Shown in pieces: positions 27,336-36,805 of a stretch of 64,000 nucleotides of DNA (the stretch's first letter is position 1; every line of letters starts with the position of its first letter). The DNA is from Anaerolineaceae bacterium. Its GTDB lineage: Bacteria > Chloroflexota > Anaerolineae > Anaerolineales > Anaerolineaceae. A model generated the notes under the pieces. That model saw only the letters and a list, made by a program, of their open reading frames with translations, was not told where the DNA came from and made no database searches. Position numbers and translations under genes: made by a program. The stretch is taken from positions 62,001 to 126,000 of the forward strand of contig PABH01000073.1 of the NCBI GenBank assembly GCA_002702705.1. Direction: 5' to 3'.

Positions 27336-28448
27336 TTAAATTCCTACAACAAACACCCCATCTTTATAAAACAAGTTCCCATCAATCCAGACGGAAGTAT
27401 CTTCCCTTGAATCACAAATGAAATCCCAATGCACAGAAGATTGATTTACGCTTCCTGTCTTTGGATACCCAGCCCCGATTGCTACATGGATTGATCCACC
27501 AATTTTTTCATCAAATAAAATGTTTCCCGTAAATTGTCTAATGCCGTTATTGGTTCCAAATGCAAATTCTCCTAAATATCGAGAGCCTTCATCGGTATCT
27601 AAAATAGTCTCTAAATAATTTTGTCCCTTATCTGCTTTTGCCTCAATAATTTTTCCATTTAAAAATCTCATAAAAACATTCTCTACGGTTTGTCCATTAA
27701 ACACGGCAGGATAATTAAACCTGATCCATCCATTAGCTGAATCCTCAACCGGTCCAGTAAAAATCTCTCCGCTAGGCATGTTCTCTTTCCCATCTGAATT
27801 GATGAAAATCCGATCCTCAATGGAAAGGGTCAAATCTACGTGTTTACCTTTTATGACTACTTCTTTTTTTCCAACTAACCAATCAATTAATTTTTGTTGA
27901 TAATTTTTTAAATGGCACCAATGTGCTACAGGATCATCCTGATCAACACCCATTGCACTGTAAACAAAATCTTCATATTGGTTTAAGCTCATTTCCGCTT
28001 GTTGGGCAAATGCAGCACATGGGTATATCGAGTAAACCCATCGCAAATCACCTGAAGTAGAACGTTTTGAGAAGCTGTCAAACCATTTACCATCAGGCTC
28101 ACTACGCATTTGCATTTTTTCAGGGGTAACAGATTTTAACATATTCACATTTACCGAAGAATCGATGTATATTGATACGGCACAATTATTGACGATAAAT
28201 TCATCAACTGGCGAATACCATCGAATTTGTTCTTCGGTACCGGATCTTAATAAAATTTCTTTATAAAAAGGCAACTCCATCATTACTGTTGGAAATCCAC
28301 CTGCTTGTAAAACTGCTGATACAACTGCATTAATTAACGGCTCTGCGACAGGTTGGCAATGAATAACCACCCACTCCCCTTGTTGAACTTCAACACAATA
28401 ATCAACTAATAATTTTGCATGTTTTAAATTTCGAGGATCTGGCATCAT
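27336..28448 (-). CDS. M29-family thermophilic-type aminopeptidase
   Basis: 370 residues. Metal-binding residues of family M29 are seen in order: Glu in NMPSGEIFTGPVE, Glu in YLGEFAFGTN, His in GSIHVAIGAGYP and His-x-Asp in VHWDFICD. These enzymes remove N-terminal residues using two metal ions in the cytoplasm. The first ATG pair (MM) at 28448 leaves the exact start ambiguous by one codon. It is divergent from the NahK-like kinase. Confidence 0.93.
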   Translation of the reverse strand: MMPDPRNLKHAKLLVDYCVEVQQGEWVVIHCQPVAEPLINAVVSAVLQAGGFPTVMMELPFYKEILLRSGTEEQIRWYSPVDEFIVNNCAVSIYIDSSVNVNMLKSVTPEKMQMRSEPDGKWFDSFSKRSTSGDLRWVYSIYPCAAFAQQAEMSLNQYEDFVYSAMGVDQDDPVAHWCHLKNYQQKLIDWLVGKKEVVIKGKHVDLTLSIEDRIFINSDGKENMPSGEIFTGPVEDSANGWIRFNYPAVFNGQTVENVFMRFLNGKIIEAKADKGQNYLETILDTDEGSRYLGEFAFGTNNGIRQFTGNILFDEKIGGSIHVAIGAGYPKTGSVNQSSVHWDFICDSREDTSVWIDGNLFYKDGVFVVGI

Positions 28449-28582
28449 TACCCTCCAAAGATATTTATGTTAAATAGTACAGTGGCTGCCAGGAATGTCA
28501 ATTTAATTTTGTTAGTAATTATGGTGGATATATTATCTTAAGTCCTTAACGAATTAACATATTCATGTTTTAATCATTGGTT

Positions 28583-29692
28583 ATGCAAACAAAACCCCTG
28601 ATGGATTTACTTGAAGTTGCCCGGCAGTTCATTTCGGACCCCATTCATTCGATTGATTCCTATCTTGGCGGTCATATTCACGATACGTATCTTGTGACAA
28701 CATCCAACAATGGCAAACCAGGCAGGCGTTATTTATTACAAAAAATGAACACCTACGTTTTTCAAAACCCACAGCGGTTAATGGAAAATATTCAATCGAT
28801 CAGCCTTCACCTTCAAAAAAAAGCGAGCTTTTTTGGAAAAGACCCCAAACGCACCACACTGGCATTAATCCCCACATTCCAGGGCGCTCTTTTTTATAAT
28901 CAACAAGATTACGGAGCCTGGCGGGTATTTGATTTTATTGAAAATACATTTTCAGTTGAATCACCCCAGAATTTAGATCAGGTGCGGGATGCGGCTGCAG
29001 TTACCGGAGATTTTTTACAAATGTTATCTGACTTTCCAGTCGATTCCTTATATATCCCCTTACCCGATTTTCATAATACACCAAAACGATATCAAGATTT
29101 CCGAACCGCCACCTACAGCGGTCTCCCCGAGCGTATTCGCAACGCATCAAAAGAAATCGCTTTTATTCATCAACGTGCATCCTGGATGAATATTATCCAG
29201 GATGGCTTAAACAATGGCAGCATACCCTGGCGCGTTACCCATAACGACACAAAATTAGAAAATATTCTCATTGACAGCAGCAGCGGAAACTGCCTATGTC
29301 TGATCGACCTGGACACCGTCATGCCCGGCAGCGCATTGTATGATTTTGGTGATGCCATTCGGGCTATGGCGAACCCAGCCGGAGAAGATGAAAAGGATTT
29401 ATCCTTGGTTAATTTTCAACTTCCCGTTTTTGATGCCTACACAGCTGGCTTTTTAGAATCCACCCGTCAGATGTTAACCCCGCAAGAAATCAATTTAATT
29501 CCCCAGGCAGCCTGGTTAATTACTCTCGAAATTGGAATGCGCTTTTTGAGTGACTACTTGATGGGTGACACCTACTTTAAGGTAACCTATCCGGAAAACA
29601 ACCTGATCCGATCACGCACCCAATTTAAGTTAGTCGATGATATGGAAAAACTAAAAAATGAGATGCGGGAGATCGTAAGAAAATACCGCTAA
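28583..29692 (+). CDS. NahK-like aminoglycoside-phosphotransferase-fold sugar kinase
   Basis: About 369 residues from the ATG at 28583; a TTG two codons earlier is also open. The catalytic loop RVTHNDTKLENIL and the metal loop LIDLDTVMPGSALYDFGDAIR match the N-acetylhexosamine 1-kinase branch of the APH/choline-kinase fold, better than drug phosphotransferases. NahK makes GlcNAc-1-P or GalNAc-1-P. The usual partner genes (lacto-N-biose phosphorylase, galT) are not here, so the exact substrate is uncertain. Confidence 0.82.
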   Translation: MQTKPLMDLLEVARQFISDPIHSIDSYLGGHIHDTYLVTTSNNGKPGRRYLLQKMNTYVFQNPQRLMENIQSISLHLQKKASFFGKDPKRTTLALIPTFQGALFYNQQDYGAWRVFDFIENTFSVESPQNLDQVRDAAAVTGDFLQMLSDFPVDSLYIPLPDFHNTPKRYQDFRTATYSGLPERIRNASKEIAFIHQRASWMNIIQDGLNNGSIPWRVTHNDTKLENILIDSSSGNCLCLIDLDTVMPGSALYDFGDAIRAMANPAGEDEKDLSLVNFQLPVFDAYTAGFLESTRQMLTPQEINLIPQAAWLITLEIGMRFLSDYLMGDTYFKVTYPENNLIRSRTQFKLVDDMEKLKNEMREIVRKYR

Positions 29693-29737
29693 CTTCACTC
29701 CATGACTTTATCGTTTAACACAGCCTGAATACAGAAT

Positions 29738-30361
29738 CTACAGTTTACCTTTTAATTGTTTTGCCGCTTTTTTCACAGAGCTCCGATGATCTGCCAAATA
29801 TACTTCTGAAATTCTATTCAGATAATCCCGTTCCGAATCCAAAAAAACTGACATTTTGACAAAAGCTTCCAATACCAATTTGGCATGTTTTCCCTCACGA
29901 ATATTGATTGCCATTTTTAGTATTGGAAAAACTTCATTTGCTGCCTGGAAACTGGTTTTGCCATAATTACCCAAGGTTGTAACCGCATAATCCCGGACAA
30001 TGGTGCTCTCATCCTGACGGATAAGATCTTCAATTACAGGAAGTATATTTTTTATTTTTCCAGGGATGCTTTCCGCCAAATAAGCCAGGCAGTGAATCGT
30101 TTCCCAACGGATCCTTGTTTTTTGGTGCTGCAAGAATGGAATAATCACATCCGTATACGGTGTAATTAACTCTGGTTGTTGCTCAGCTACCATTGTTAAA
30201 ACTTCAACACAATCCCCTAATAATGCAGGGGTGGCTTCTGATATTCCACTAATTATTTCATTTACCCGCTGTGGATTTTTTAAAATAACATCAGCTGCCC
30301 TGCGGTTAGGCATCTCATTTTTTGTTTTTAACGAGGTGGAAAGTTGGTTAATTAAATTCAT
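29738..30361 (-). CDS. HEAT-repeat protein
   Basis: 207 residues, all helical, with HEAT-like units (VIIPFLQHQKTRIRWETIHCLAYLAESIP; VIEDLIRQDESTIVRDYAVTTLGNYGKTS). There is no membrane segment or catalytic motif, so it is a likely protein-binding scaffold. It starts 9 bases downstream of the glycerate kinase stop and probably shares its transcript. Confidence 0.82.
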   Translation of the reverse strand: MNLINQLSTSLKTKNEMPNRRAADVILKNPQRVNEIISGISEATPALLGDCVEVLTMVAEQQPELITPYTDVIIPFLQHQKTRIRWETIHCLAYLAESIPGKIKNILPVIEDLIRQDESTIVRDYAVTTLGNYGKTSFQAANEVFPILKMAINIREGKHAKLVLEAFVKMSVFLDSERDYLNRISEVYLADHRSSVKKAAKQLKGKL

Positions 30362-30370
30362 AACCCATTC

Positions 30371-31747
30371 TCATTTTAGAGGAAACCAAAACATAAATGT
30401 CAAATCATTGACGTTGGTTCCGGTCGGACCGGGTTTTAACAAATCACCCAATGGATCAAAAAAGTTATAGGCATCGTTATTATCCAAATAACTTTCAGGG
30501 TTAAGGCCGATTGATTTGGCGTTCTGAAGAGTTTGTTGTGTTACCACTGCACCAGCTGCGTCAGTGGGGCCATCTTCGCCATCTGTTGCCAAGGCAATCA
30601 ACATCCAATCCGATTCGCCTGCCATAAGCGGAACACTCGCTAAGGCCAATTCTTGATTTCGGCCGCCTTTTCCACTTCCACGTAGTGTAACTGTGGTCTC
30701 ACCGCCAGCCACCAGGCACAACGGTTTATCTGCTAAAAATTGGTCTTTCATTTTTTCAATCAATAGGCCTGCAACCTGACGGGCTTCCCCCTGCCAGGCA
30801 TTTCCCAAAGAAATCGTCTCAAACCCGGATTTGGCAGCACATTCCATTGCCGCGGCGGAAGCCAGTTCATTACTGGCAACCAACACATTTTGAACGCGAT
30901 CAAACAAGGGATCGCCCGGTTTTGGTGTTTCATACCCCAATTGAAGACAATTTATGATTGACTGTGGAAGCTGATCTGCCAGATCATAACGCCGGATAAT
31001 TTCCAAAACCTCGTCAATCGTGCTTGGATCAGGTGCTGTTGGGCCGGAAGCAATCGCCTCCAGTGGACTATTTACCACATCCGATAGAATCAAACTGATC
31101 ACAGTCGCCGGAGAAGCCGCCCTAGCCAAACCAGCACCTTTTATCCGGTCCAAATGCCGGCGCAGAGTATTCATTTCATCGATTCGCGCCCCACAAGCAA
31201 GCAACACTTCTGTTAAGTGCTGCATATCAGCCAAACCAATCCCATCGTATGACAAAGTTACCAGAGCAGAGCCACCTCCGGAAATCAAACATATCAAGAG
31301 GTCATCTTCTGTCAAATCGTTAACAAGAGCCATTAAAGCTTTGCCCGCATTTAAACTGTCTTCATTCGGAACAGGGTGCCCTCCCTGCAAGGTTGTAAAT
31401 CGGGAATCCTTCACTTCAGGAAGATGTTTGCAAATTACCAATCCTCCCGTTAGTTTTTCTCCAATAATGTCCGCCGCAGCAGCGGACATTGGTACAGCCG
31501 CCTTCCCAATCGCGGCGATAAAAACTCGTTTAATACCAGATAAATCATAAAGTTGATCGTCCAAAAACAACCGATCCTGAGAACATTTCAAAAAACGCCG
31601 AATGGCAGCTCCCGGTTCAACGGCTGCCACCGCGGACGATAAAATGCGGGTTATTTGTTCACGATAAGGGTGTAATGAAAGCGTTTGTGTCGAAAAATTA
31701 CCGGCTGAAAGATCCTGTCCGACATCAAAATTACAAACCACGGACAA
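30371..31747 (-). CDS. Glycerate 2-kinase, MOFRL/GckA type
   Basis: 458 residues in two domains: an N-terminal Rossmann-like GckA domain with SGGGSALVTL and MNTLRRHLDRIKGAGLA, and a C-terminal MOFRL domain with GGETTVTLRGSGKGGRNQELALA and ATDGEDGPTDAAGAVV. It phosphorylates D-glycerate to 2-phosphoglycerate for entry into glycolysis. Its start overlaps the CPBP gene by 17 bases. The first 20 residues are not conserved in the family, so a later start is possible. Confidence 0.93.
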   Translation of the reverse strand: MSVVCNFDVGQDLSAGNFSTQTLSLHPYREQITRILSSAVAAVEPGAAIRRFLKCSQDRLFLDDQLYDLSGIKRVFIAAIGKAAVPMSAAAADIIGEKLTGGLVICKHLPEVKDSRFTTLQGGHPVPNEDSLNAGKALMALVNDLTEDDLLICLISGGGSALVTLSYDGIGLADMQHLTEVLLACGARIDEMNTLRRHLDRIKGAGLARAASPATVISLILSDVVNSPLEAIASGPTAPDPSTIDEVLEIIRRYDLADQLPQSIINCLQLGYETPKPGDPLFDRVQNVLVASNELASAAAMECAAKSGFETISLGNAWQGEARQVAGLLIEKMKDQFLADKPLCLVAGGETTVTLRGSGKGGRNQELALASVPLMAGESDWMLIALATDGEDGPTDAAGAVVTQQTLQNAKSIGLNPESYLDNNDAYNFFDPLGDLLKPGPTGTNVNDLTFMFWFPLK

Positions 31748-32405
31748 CTCCTACCATCATTATCAATGCGACTACATCAGCCAGGAAGTGAGCAAACCAG
31801 GCAACCAGTAAATTGTGACTCCGAGCAAAAATCAAACCATAAATGATGCTGTCTACAAAAATCAAAAGTACATCCACTAAAATCACAAACCAGATTCCAG
31901 GCGCGATGTGCAATAAAGCAAAGATGAAAGATATCGATAATATTGCAAGAGAAGTAGGCATAAACCAGCTAAAACGCTGTTGGAATAATCCACGATAAAC
32001 AAATTCCTCAACGAAGGTTGCAAAAAACAGACTTACAATAATCGGAATCCAGCTTCCTCCAATAACAAATGGCAAACGGGCAGTAATATGTTCTAAAAAT
32101 TCAGGAAAAAACCAATTTGCCACCAAAACAACGCCAACTTGAATAACAACAGCTACTAGAATTACCAAAAAAAATTGTGAACGCAAATCATGAAAAAACC
32201 GTTTTGGGCGAATACCAAAATCAGTCCAACTTCGTTTTCGTATCCAACGTTCTACCAGAACATATAAAACAGGGATAAAAATCCCTATTCCCTTTAACGA
32301 TGGAAAAAAGATAAATGGAATAGTGCTAATCAATAAAACGATGATCGTTTCCCACAGGATTCTTTTTGGATGTTCATTTTTTAAAGGTGTGATAATTTCC
32401 GACAT
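31731..32405 (-). CDS. CPBP-family intramembrane glutamic endopeptidase
   Basis: 224 residues from the ATG at 32405, selected for GGAG six bases ahead. About seven membrane helices. The EEFVYRGLFQQRF segment is the EExxxR catalytic motif; LLHIAPG (FxxxH) and the last-helix HFLADV supply the other motifs. The family includes CAAX prenyl proteases and bacteriocin self-immunity proteins; no bacteriocin gene is near. It forms an operon with glycerate kinase through a 17-base overlap. Confidence 0.9.
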   Translation of the reverse strand: MSEIITPLKNEHPKRILWETIIVLLISTIPFIFFPSLKGIGIFIPVLYVLVERWIRKRSWTDFGIRPKRFFHDLRSQFFLVILVAVVIQVGVVLVANWFFPEFLEHITARLPFVIGGSWIPIIVSLFFATFVEEFVYRGLFQQRFSWFMPTSLAILSISFIFALLHIAPGIWFVILVDVLLIFVDSIIYGLIFARSHNLLVAWFAHFLADVVALIMMVGVVRGL

Positions 32406-32500
32406 GCTTTTCTCCAATTTTTATTCTATTTGATATTAGGATTTTACTTCTACTGGAAAAGAAATAATAGAGAGCAGCTTATTATTTATAGCCAACATTT

Positions 32501-34048
32501 TTATAACAATAGTGGCAAAAAAGGCGGCTGATCAATTGTTGATCCTTCCAACCATGGTTCAGCGCCAATGGATTTAATCAAATCGAGACCTTTTTCCCAA
32601 ATCAAGTCGTCAGTAGTACATGAAGCCAACATCAACAAACAAGCAGCCTGTTCCAATAAACGATTTAACTGATAAGCTAATTCCAGGCTGCGTTCCAATA
32701 ACACGACCCGTTCTTCAAGGGGAGAGAACCAGGCCAAACACCGCAAACTAACCTGTTCCAACACCAACGATTCTCTCTCTTTACTCCATTCCAAAATCCG
32801 GCTGGCACGGGAGAAAGCCGCTTCCTTTTTTCCAAGTTGATCCTCACATAAGGCAATCCACAAATCATCGAGGCCATACCCATCGCGTGAGCCGCGTTTT
32901 TCAAAATAAGTATGTGCGGCTTCGGTTTCGTGAATTGCTTGTTCATAAGCTCCCAAATAATAGAGGATAGTTCCCAAATTACGCCGGCCGCGATTCATCT
33001 CGGAAACAAAACCAATTTTTCTACAATGATTAATATGCTCCAGTGTCCAATGGTGAGCTTTTTCCAGATCACCTCGAGCGAAATAGGTTAAACCCAAGTT
33101 ACCAAGATCATAAGAAATTAACTGTTGTAAAGCACTTTTTTGGTAAAAAAGAATAGAACGTTTTAGCGACTGTTCTGCTTCATCCAGTTTTCCCATTGAC
33201 CAATACACCAACCCCAGATTGCTGTATAAGGATTCTGCGTTAAATAGATCGTCTTCACTCTGGTAAAGGTCAATAGCGAACTTTAAGTCAGCCACAGAAC
33301 ATTCATAGGAAGCCACATTCCACAACAAGGTTGAGCGGTGGGTGATTAAATCCGCAGTTAATAACGTATCCGGTCTGCCAAGTTGTTCATCCAGCGAGAT
33401 CATATCTTCCACCAGCGTTAAGGCTTCGTTTAGCTTTCCTTCTTCTCTTAATAGTTCCAGTCGATTTTGGTTAAACCGCAGCCATGCCAAAGCTTTACTG
33501 CCGGATACTTCTGAGGCTGGTTTGTGTGCTTCAAATTCAAAAAACATTTCTTTGATTAAAGCTTCGGCTTGCAAAGATTGCCCTAACGAACGGTAACTGG
33601 TAAATAACACCCGTACTGAACGAGCCAATTGGACCGGTGAAGGATTTGCCATGGAAAAAACAATTCCGGCATGTTCCATCGATTTATCAAATTCACCAGA
33701 AAAGAAAAAATAATCAGCCAGATCATTATGATATAAAGCTCGCTTGTTTTCCTGAGCTGTATTTTGAATTGCAAAATTTAACCAGGGTTGCCATGCTGCC
33801 CCATACCCCCATCGAAGCGGCAGCGGATGGAGGTTGGTTATTATCGCTAAAATGGATCCGTACAATTCCGGGTACCGCTGCGCTTCATGAATGGCGGTAG
33901 TAAAACTGCGAAAATGGGTACGGACTTCAGCTCGGGAACGGTTCTGAATATAGTGCAAGGTAACAGCCAGTCGCTGCTGCAGATGGTGCTGGTAAACCCC
34001 CTGCCATTGATGAACCTGCTGCTGGCGATAATCAAGGCTGGGAAGCAT
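32501..34048 (-). CDS. TPR protein paired with the NB-ARC ATPase
   Basis: 515 residues of helical repeats with TPR signatures (LYSNLGLVYWSMGKLDEAEQSLKRSILFYQ; YDLGNLGLTYFARGDLEKAHHW; NLGTILYYLGAYEQAIHETEAAHTYF). Its start lies within the last 17 bases of the upstream ATPase gene in another frame, behind a GGAGG site five bases away. In STAND proteins the sensor TPRs normally sit in the same chain, C-terminal to the ATPase, so this looks like a split sensor subunit. Confidence 0.87.
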   Translation of the reverse strand: MLPSLDYRQQQVHQWQGVYQHHLQQRLAVTLHYIQNRSRAEVRTHFRSFTTAIHEAQRYPELYGSILAIITNLHPLPLRWGYGAAWQPWLNFAIQNTAQENKRALYHNDLADYFFFSGEFDKSMEHAGIVFSMANPSPVQLARSVRVLFTSYRSLGQSLQAEALIKEMFFEFEAHKPASEVSGSKALAWLRFNQNRLELLREEGKLNEALTLVEDMISLDEQLGRPDTLLTADLITHRSTLLWNVASYECSVADLKFAIDLYQSEDDLFNAESLYSNLGLVYWSMGKLDEAEQSLKRSILFYQKSALQQLISYDLGNLGLTYFARGDLEKAHHWTLEHINHCRKIGFVSEMNRGRRNLGTILYYLGAYEQAIHETEAAHTYFEKRGSRDGYGLDDLWIALCEDQLGKKEAAFSRASRILEWSKERESLVLEQVSLRCLAWFSPLEERVVLLERSLELAYQLNRLLEQAACLLMLASCTTDDLIWEKGLDLIKSIGAEPWLEGSTIDQPPFLPLLL

Positions 34049-35540
34049 CTTCCCCTCCCCACACTTTTAATATATCGGTTTGCAAAAAAGTAATTGTGAG
34101 CCGGTGTAAACGGTAACGCGGTTTATGAACATCTCCGGAAATTTCTAGCAGAGAAAATTGATGTAACTCTTGCAGAGCCGGGTAAAACTGATCTCCTAAA
34201 CCACTCATCAGATGGATAAATTCCAAATCTTCCCCTTCCGGGTCAGAAGCTAAAAATGAAAGCATAAGATGGCGTGTGTTCTCTGCCAACAGCTGCCATG
34301 CCTCCCAATATAAGTAACGGTAAAGATTATCCATCCCGGCCTTGGCCTGGCGGAATCCCGAAATAATTTGTTCCAGCGGCCGAATCATCACCTGGGCAGC
34401 TACCAATTTAATTGCCAGGGGAATACCACCAACCAACTCATAAAGCTGGTCAAACGTTTCCTGATTCACAATACCTGGTTTTCCCAGACGATGGGTTTCA
34501 CTGGACACCAACTCAAACGCATCCCGGTTATTTAATTCACCTAATGGAATACAAAATACAAAAGGAAACTGGCGTAACGTCTTGCGGGTCGTAATCAGAA
34601 AACGAGTTTGCCCATTCAATTTTGCCAAAGCGGGGATCAATTGTTCATATTCTTCCACGCTTTCGAGATTATCCACCACAACCAATGTAGGTTCCATATT
34701 TAAAGCTGCTTGCAGACCTTCCAAACGATCCGGAATATTTTTGGATGCCAAATGGCTAACCCCTAACTGATCTGCTAATCTGGCGGTGACATCATCCAAT
34801 GTAGCGGCATTTCCGGAAAGCGATTGAATCGTACCGAAATTGGAAAGGTATTCCTGGCGGGCACTAACCCATAAGATTCGTTTCCATTTTTCTTCTGTAA
34901 GCGGGGCAGAAACAAAAGCTCGGGCTAAAGCGGTTTTTCCGATTCCGCCCAATCCTTCCAAACTAACCATAAAAGCGCCGTCAGGTTGATTTATGGCTGT
35001 ATTCAATTTATCTACATAAGATTGAACAGCAATCAGGTGTGAATAATCCGGGATGGGTAAATTCGGATTGACCTGAGGGCGTTTATCCATCGCCTGGCGT
35101 TCCATACGCCGGAGATGATCCACCACAAAAGCCAGGCCACTGTTAATTCTGCGGCGAAATTGTTGGGGCACCACACCCGCCGCAGCCGCAAGGTCTTCCA
35201 CGTTGGTTGATAACGGTGCCATATAACGGTAATACAATGCACTCCATGCTTCCAGATCAGCATTTCCTAAGCCAAAATCCTCCTGAATTTTGATTTTCAG
35301 GTTATCCCGATCTTTGGGGAGACTGGGGGTTAATTTTTCAGCTTTACGAAATTGCAGGTAGTTTTTTTCAATGATCTCACCGAACAGATCAGCTAAAGCC
35401 ATTTCCTTTTCAATTTCAGAAGACAAGCCCTGTTGTTCAAGAATGACCATTTCCAAGAGTGATTTTTTTGTGTTTTCCCCACTGCGTTTACCGCGCAGAA
35501 AGGTTTCGACGGCACCGGTTGTGATCTCAGCAAGTTGCAT
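34032..35540 (-). CDS. NB-ARC (STAND) NTPase with HTH-like N-terminal part
   Basis: 502 residues. Walker A GLGGIGKT (196-203), Walker B LVVVD (286-290), the arginine motif TTRK (317-320) and the GGIPLA motif (371-376) define an NB-ARC domain, followed by a winged-helix segment ending RYRLHRLTITFLQTD. Residues 1-150 are charged and helical, with an HTH-like stretch near 110-147; no nuclease, TIR, protease or membrane effector is recognisable. STAND NTPases oligomerise after ligand sensing in regulation or defence. Which applies is unknown. Confidence 0.88.
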   Translation of the reverse strand: MQLAEITTGAVETFLRGKRSGENTKKSLLEMVILEQQGLSSEIEKEMALADLFGEIIEKNYLQFRKAEKLTPSLPKDRDNLKIKIQEDFGLGNADLEAWSALYYRYMAPLSTNVEDLAAAAGVVPQQFRRRINSGLAFVVDHLRRMERQAMDKRPQVNPNLPIPDYSHLIAVQSYVDKLNTAINQPDGAFMVSLEGLGGIGKTALARAFVSAPLTEEKWKRILWVSARQEYLSNFGTIQSLSGNAATLDDVTARLADQLGVSHLASKNIPDRLEGLQAALNMEPTLVVVDNLESVEEYEQLIPALAKLNGQTRFLITTRKTLRQFPFVFCIPLGELNNRDAFELVSSETHRLGKPGIVNQETFDQLYELVGGIPLAIKLVAAQVMIRPLEQIISGFRQAKAGMDNLYRYLYWEAWQLLAENTRHLMLSFLASDPEGEDLEFIHLMSGLGDQFYPALQELHQFSLLEISGDVHKPRYRLHRLTITFLQTDILKVWGGEDASQP

Positions 35541-35599
35541 AGTTACCTTTCAGTTCGTTTTTGGTGCTATTTTTGTTCATTTCCGCTGGGTTTATTATA

Positions 35600-35690
35600 C
35601 ACAACTTGATATAGTAATAAGAAGACGGGGGACAAGGAAATTTCCGGAGGCGTACCAATAGGGGAGTACGCCTCTCCGCTTTTTTAAGGA
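35600..35690 (+). ncRNA. Possible short RNA ending in a terminator
   Basis: Between the divergent NB-ARC and Gfo/Idh genes a hairpin (AGGCGTAC 35648-35655 with GTACGCCT 35666-35673, extended by CGG/CCG) is followed by T6 on the plus strand. No plus-strand gene lies upstream for it to terminate. AT-rich -10-like sequences occur near 35595-35615. The boundaries are guesses. Confidence 0.3.
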
Positions 35691-35818
35691 TATCGTTTTT
35701 AATTGAACAATATGGAATATTTTTTATTTAGACACAATTTGGTTATTACAAAATATTCTTTTTACTCTCTCACAAACGATATAATAAACTTATCTCTTCG
35801 GTAAAAAAGGAAAATCGT

Positions 35819-36805
35819 ATGGAAAACAAAATTCGCTGGGGTATTTTAGGAACCGGTAATATTGCCAACTCATTTACAGAAGCCCTGACCAGTTTACCGG
35901 CTGCAGAAATTAAGGCTGTTGGCTCTCGTACACAGGACAGCGCTCAACAATTTGCGAAAAAATTTGGTATTCCGAACATTCACACTAGCTACGAAAGTTT
36001 GGTCAACGACCCGGATGTGGATGTTATTTACGTCTCCACCCCACATACTTATCACAAGAATAATACCCTCCTGGCTTTGGGTGCAGGAAAACATGTTTTA
36101 TGTGAAAAACCATTGGCACTTAACAGTCTTCAGGTTGAGAGCATGATCTCTACCGCGCAAGAAAAAAACCTCTTCCTGATGGAAGCGATGTGGATGTGGT
36201 TTTTTCCTGCAATTCAAGAAACAAAACATCTGATCGATAGCAGAAAAATTGGCGATGTCCGTCTTTTAACTGCTGATTTTGGTTTCTTTAAAGCCTTTGA
36301 CCCGCAACACCGTCTTTTTAACCCAACCCTGGGCGGTGGTGCATTATTGGATATCGGCATTTACCCGCTGGCACTGGCATTGTATTTATTCGGTAAACCA
36401 GACCAATATTCCGGGCAGGCTTTTCTTGGTAAAACCGGTGTGGATGAACAAATTCACCTTTCGTTATTATATGGTCAGGAAAAAAGTGCAAACCTCAGTG
36501 CCACCATCCGTGCAATCTCCCCCTGTGAAGCAGTCATCAGCGGCAGCGAAGGATTTATCCGCATCCATAAAGATTTCTGGCATCCGGAAAAAATCTCTCT
36601 AAGCCTTGGCCGGGGCGAAAAAGAAAAAATCATCGAATTTCCTCACCGATCAAATGGCATGGATTATGAAGCCCAGCACGTCATGGATTGTTTGATCGCG
36701 GGAAAAACCGAAAGTGATGTCATGTCATTCCAGGCTTCACGAGATTTAATGGAAATCATGGATAGCCTGCGCCAGGATTGGGGCATTGTTTATCCTACAG
36801 AATAA
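35819..36805 (+). CDS. Gfo/Idh/MocA family NAD(P)-dependent oxidoreductase
   Basis: 328 residues. Rossmann motif GILGTGNIANSF at the N-terminus, the EKPLALN motif (Lys near 97) and a C-terminal alpha/beta domain with FGFFKAFDPQHRLFNPTLGGGALLDIGIYPL. This is the dihydrodiol dehydrogenase/D-xylose dehydrogenase-like branch. It probably oxidises a sugar or cyclic diol. AAAAAGGA precedes the start. No sugar operon is attached. Confidence 0.93.
   Translation: MENKIRWGILGTGNIANSFTEALTSLPAAEIKAVGSRTQDSAQQFAKKFGIPNIHTSYESLVNDPDVDVIYVSTPHTYHKNNTLLALGAGKHVLCEKPLALNSLQVESMISTAQEKNLFLMEAMWMWFFPAIQETKHLIDSRKIGDVRLLTADFGFFKAFDPQHRLFNPTLGGGALLDIGIYPLALALYLFGKPDQYSGQAFLGKTGVDEQIHLSLLYGQEKSANLSATIRAISPCEAVISGSEGFIRIHKDFWHPEKISLSLGRGEKEKIIEFPHRSNGMDYEAQHVMDCLIAGKTESDVMSFQASRDLMEIMDSLRQDWGIVYPTE

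Noticed and set aside
34032-34048. Frameshift splitting one NB-ARC/TPR protein.
   Set aside because: The downstream gene has its own ATG with an ideal GGAGG site inside the overlap, which favours two coupled genes. Resequencing would decide.
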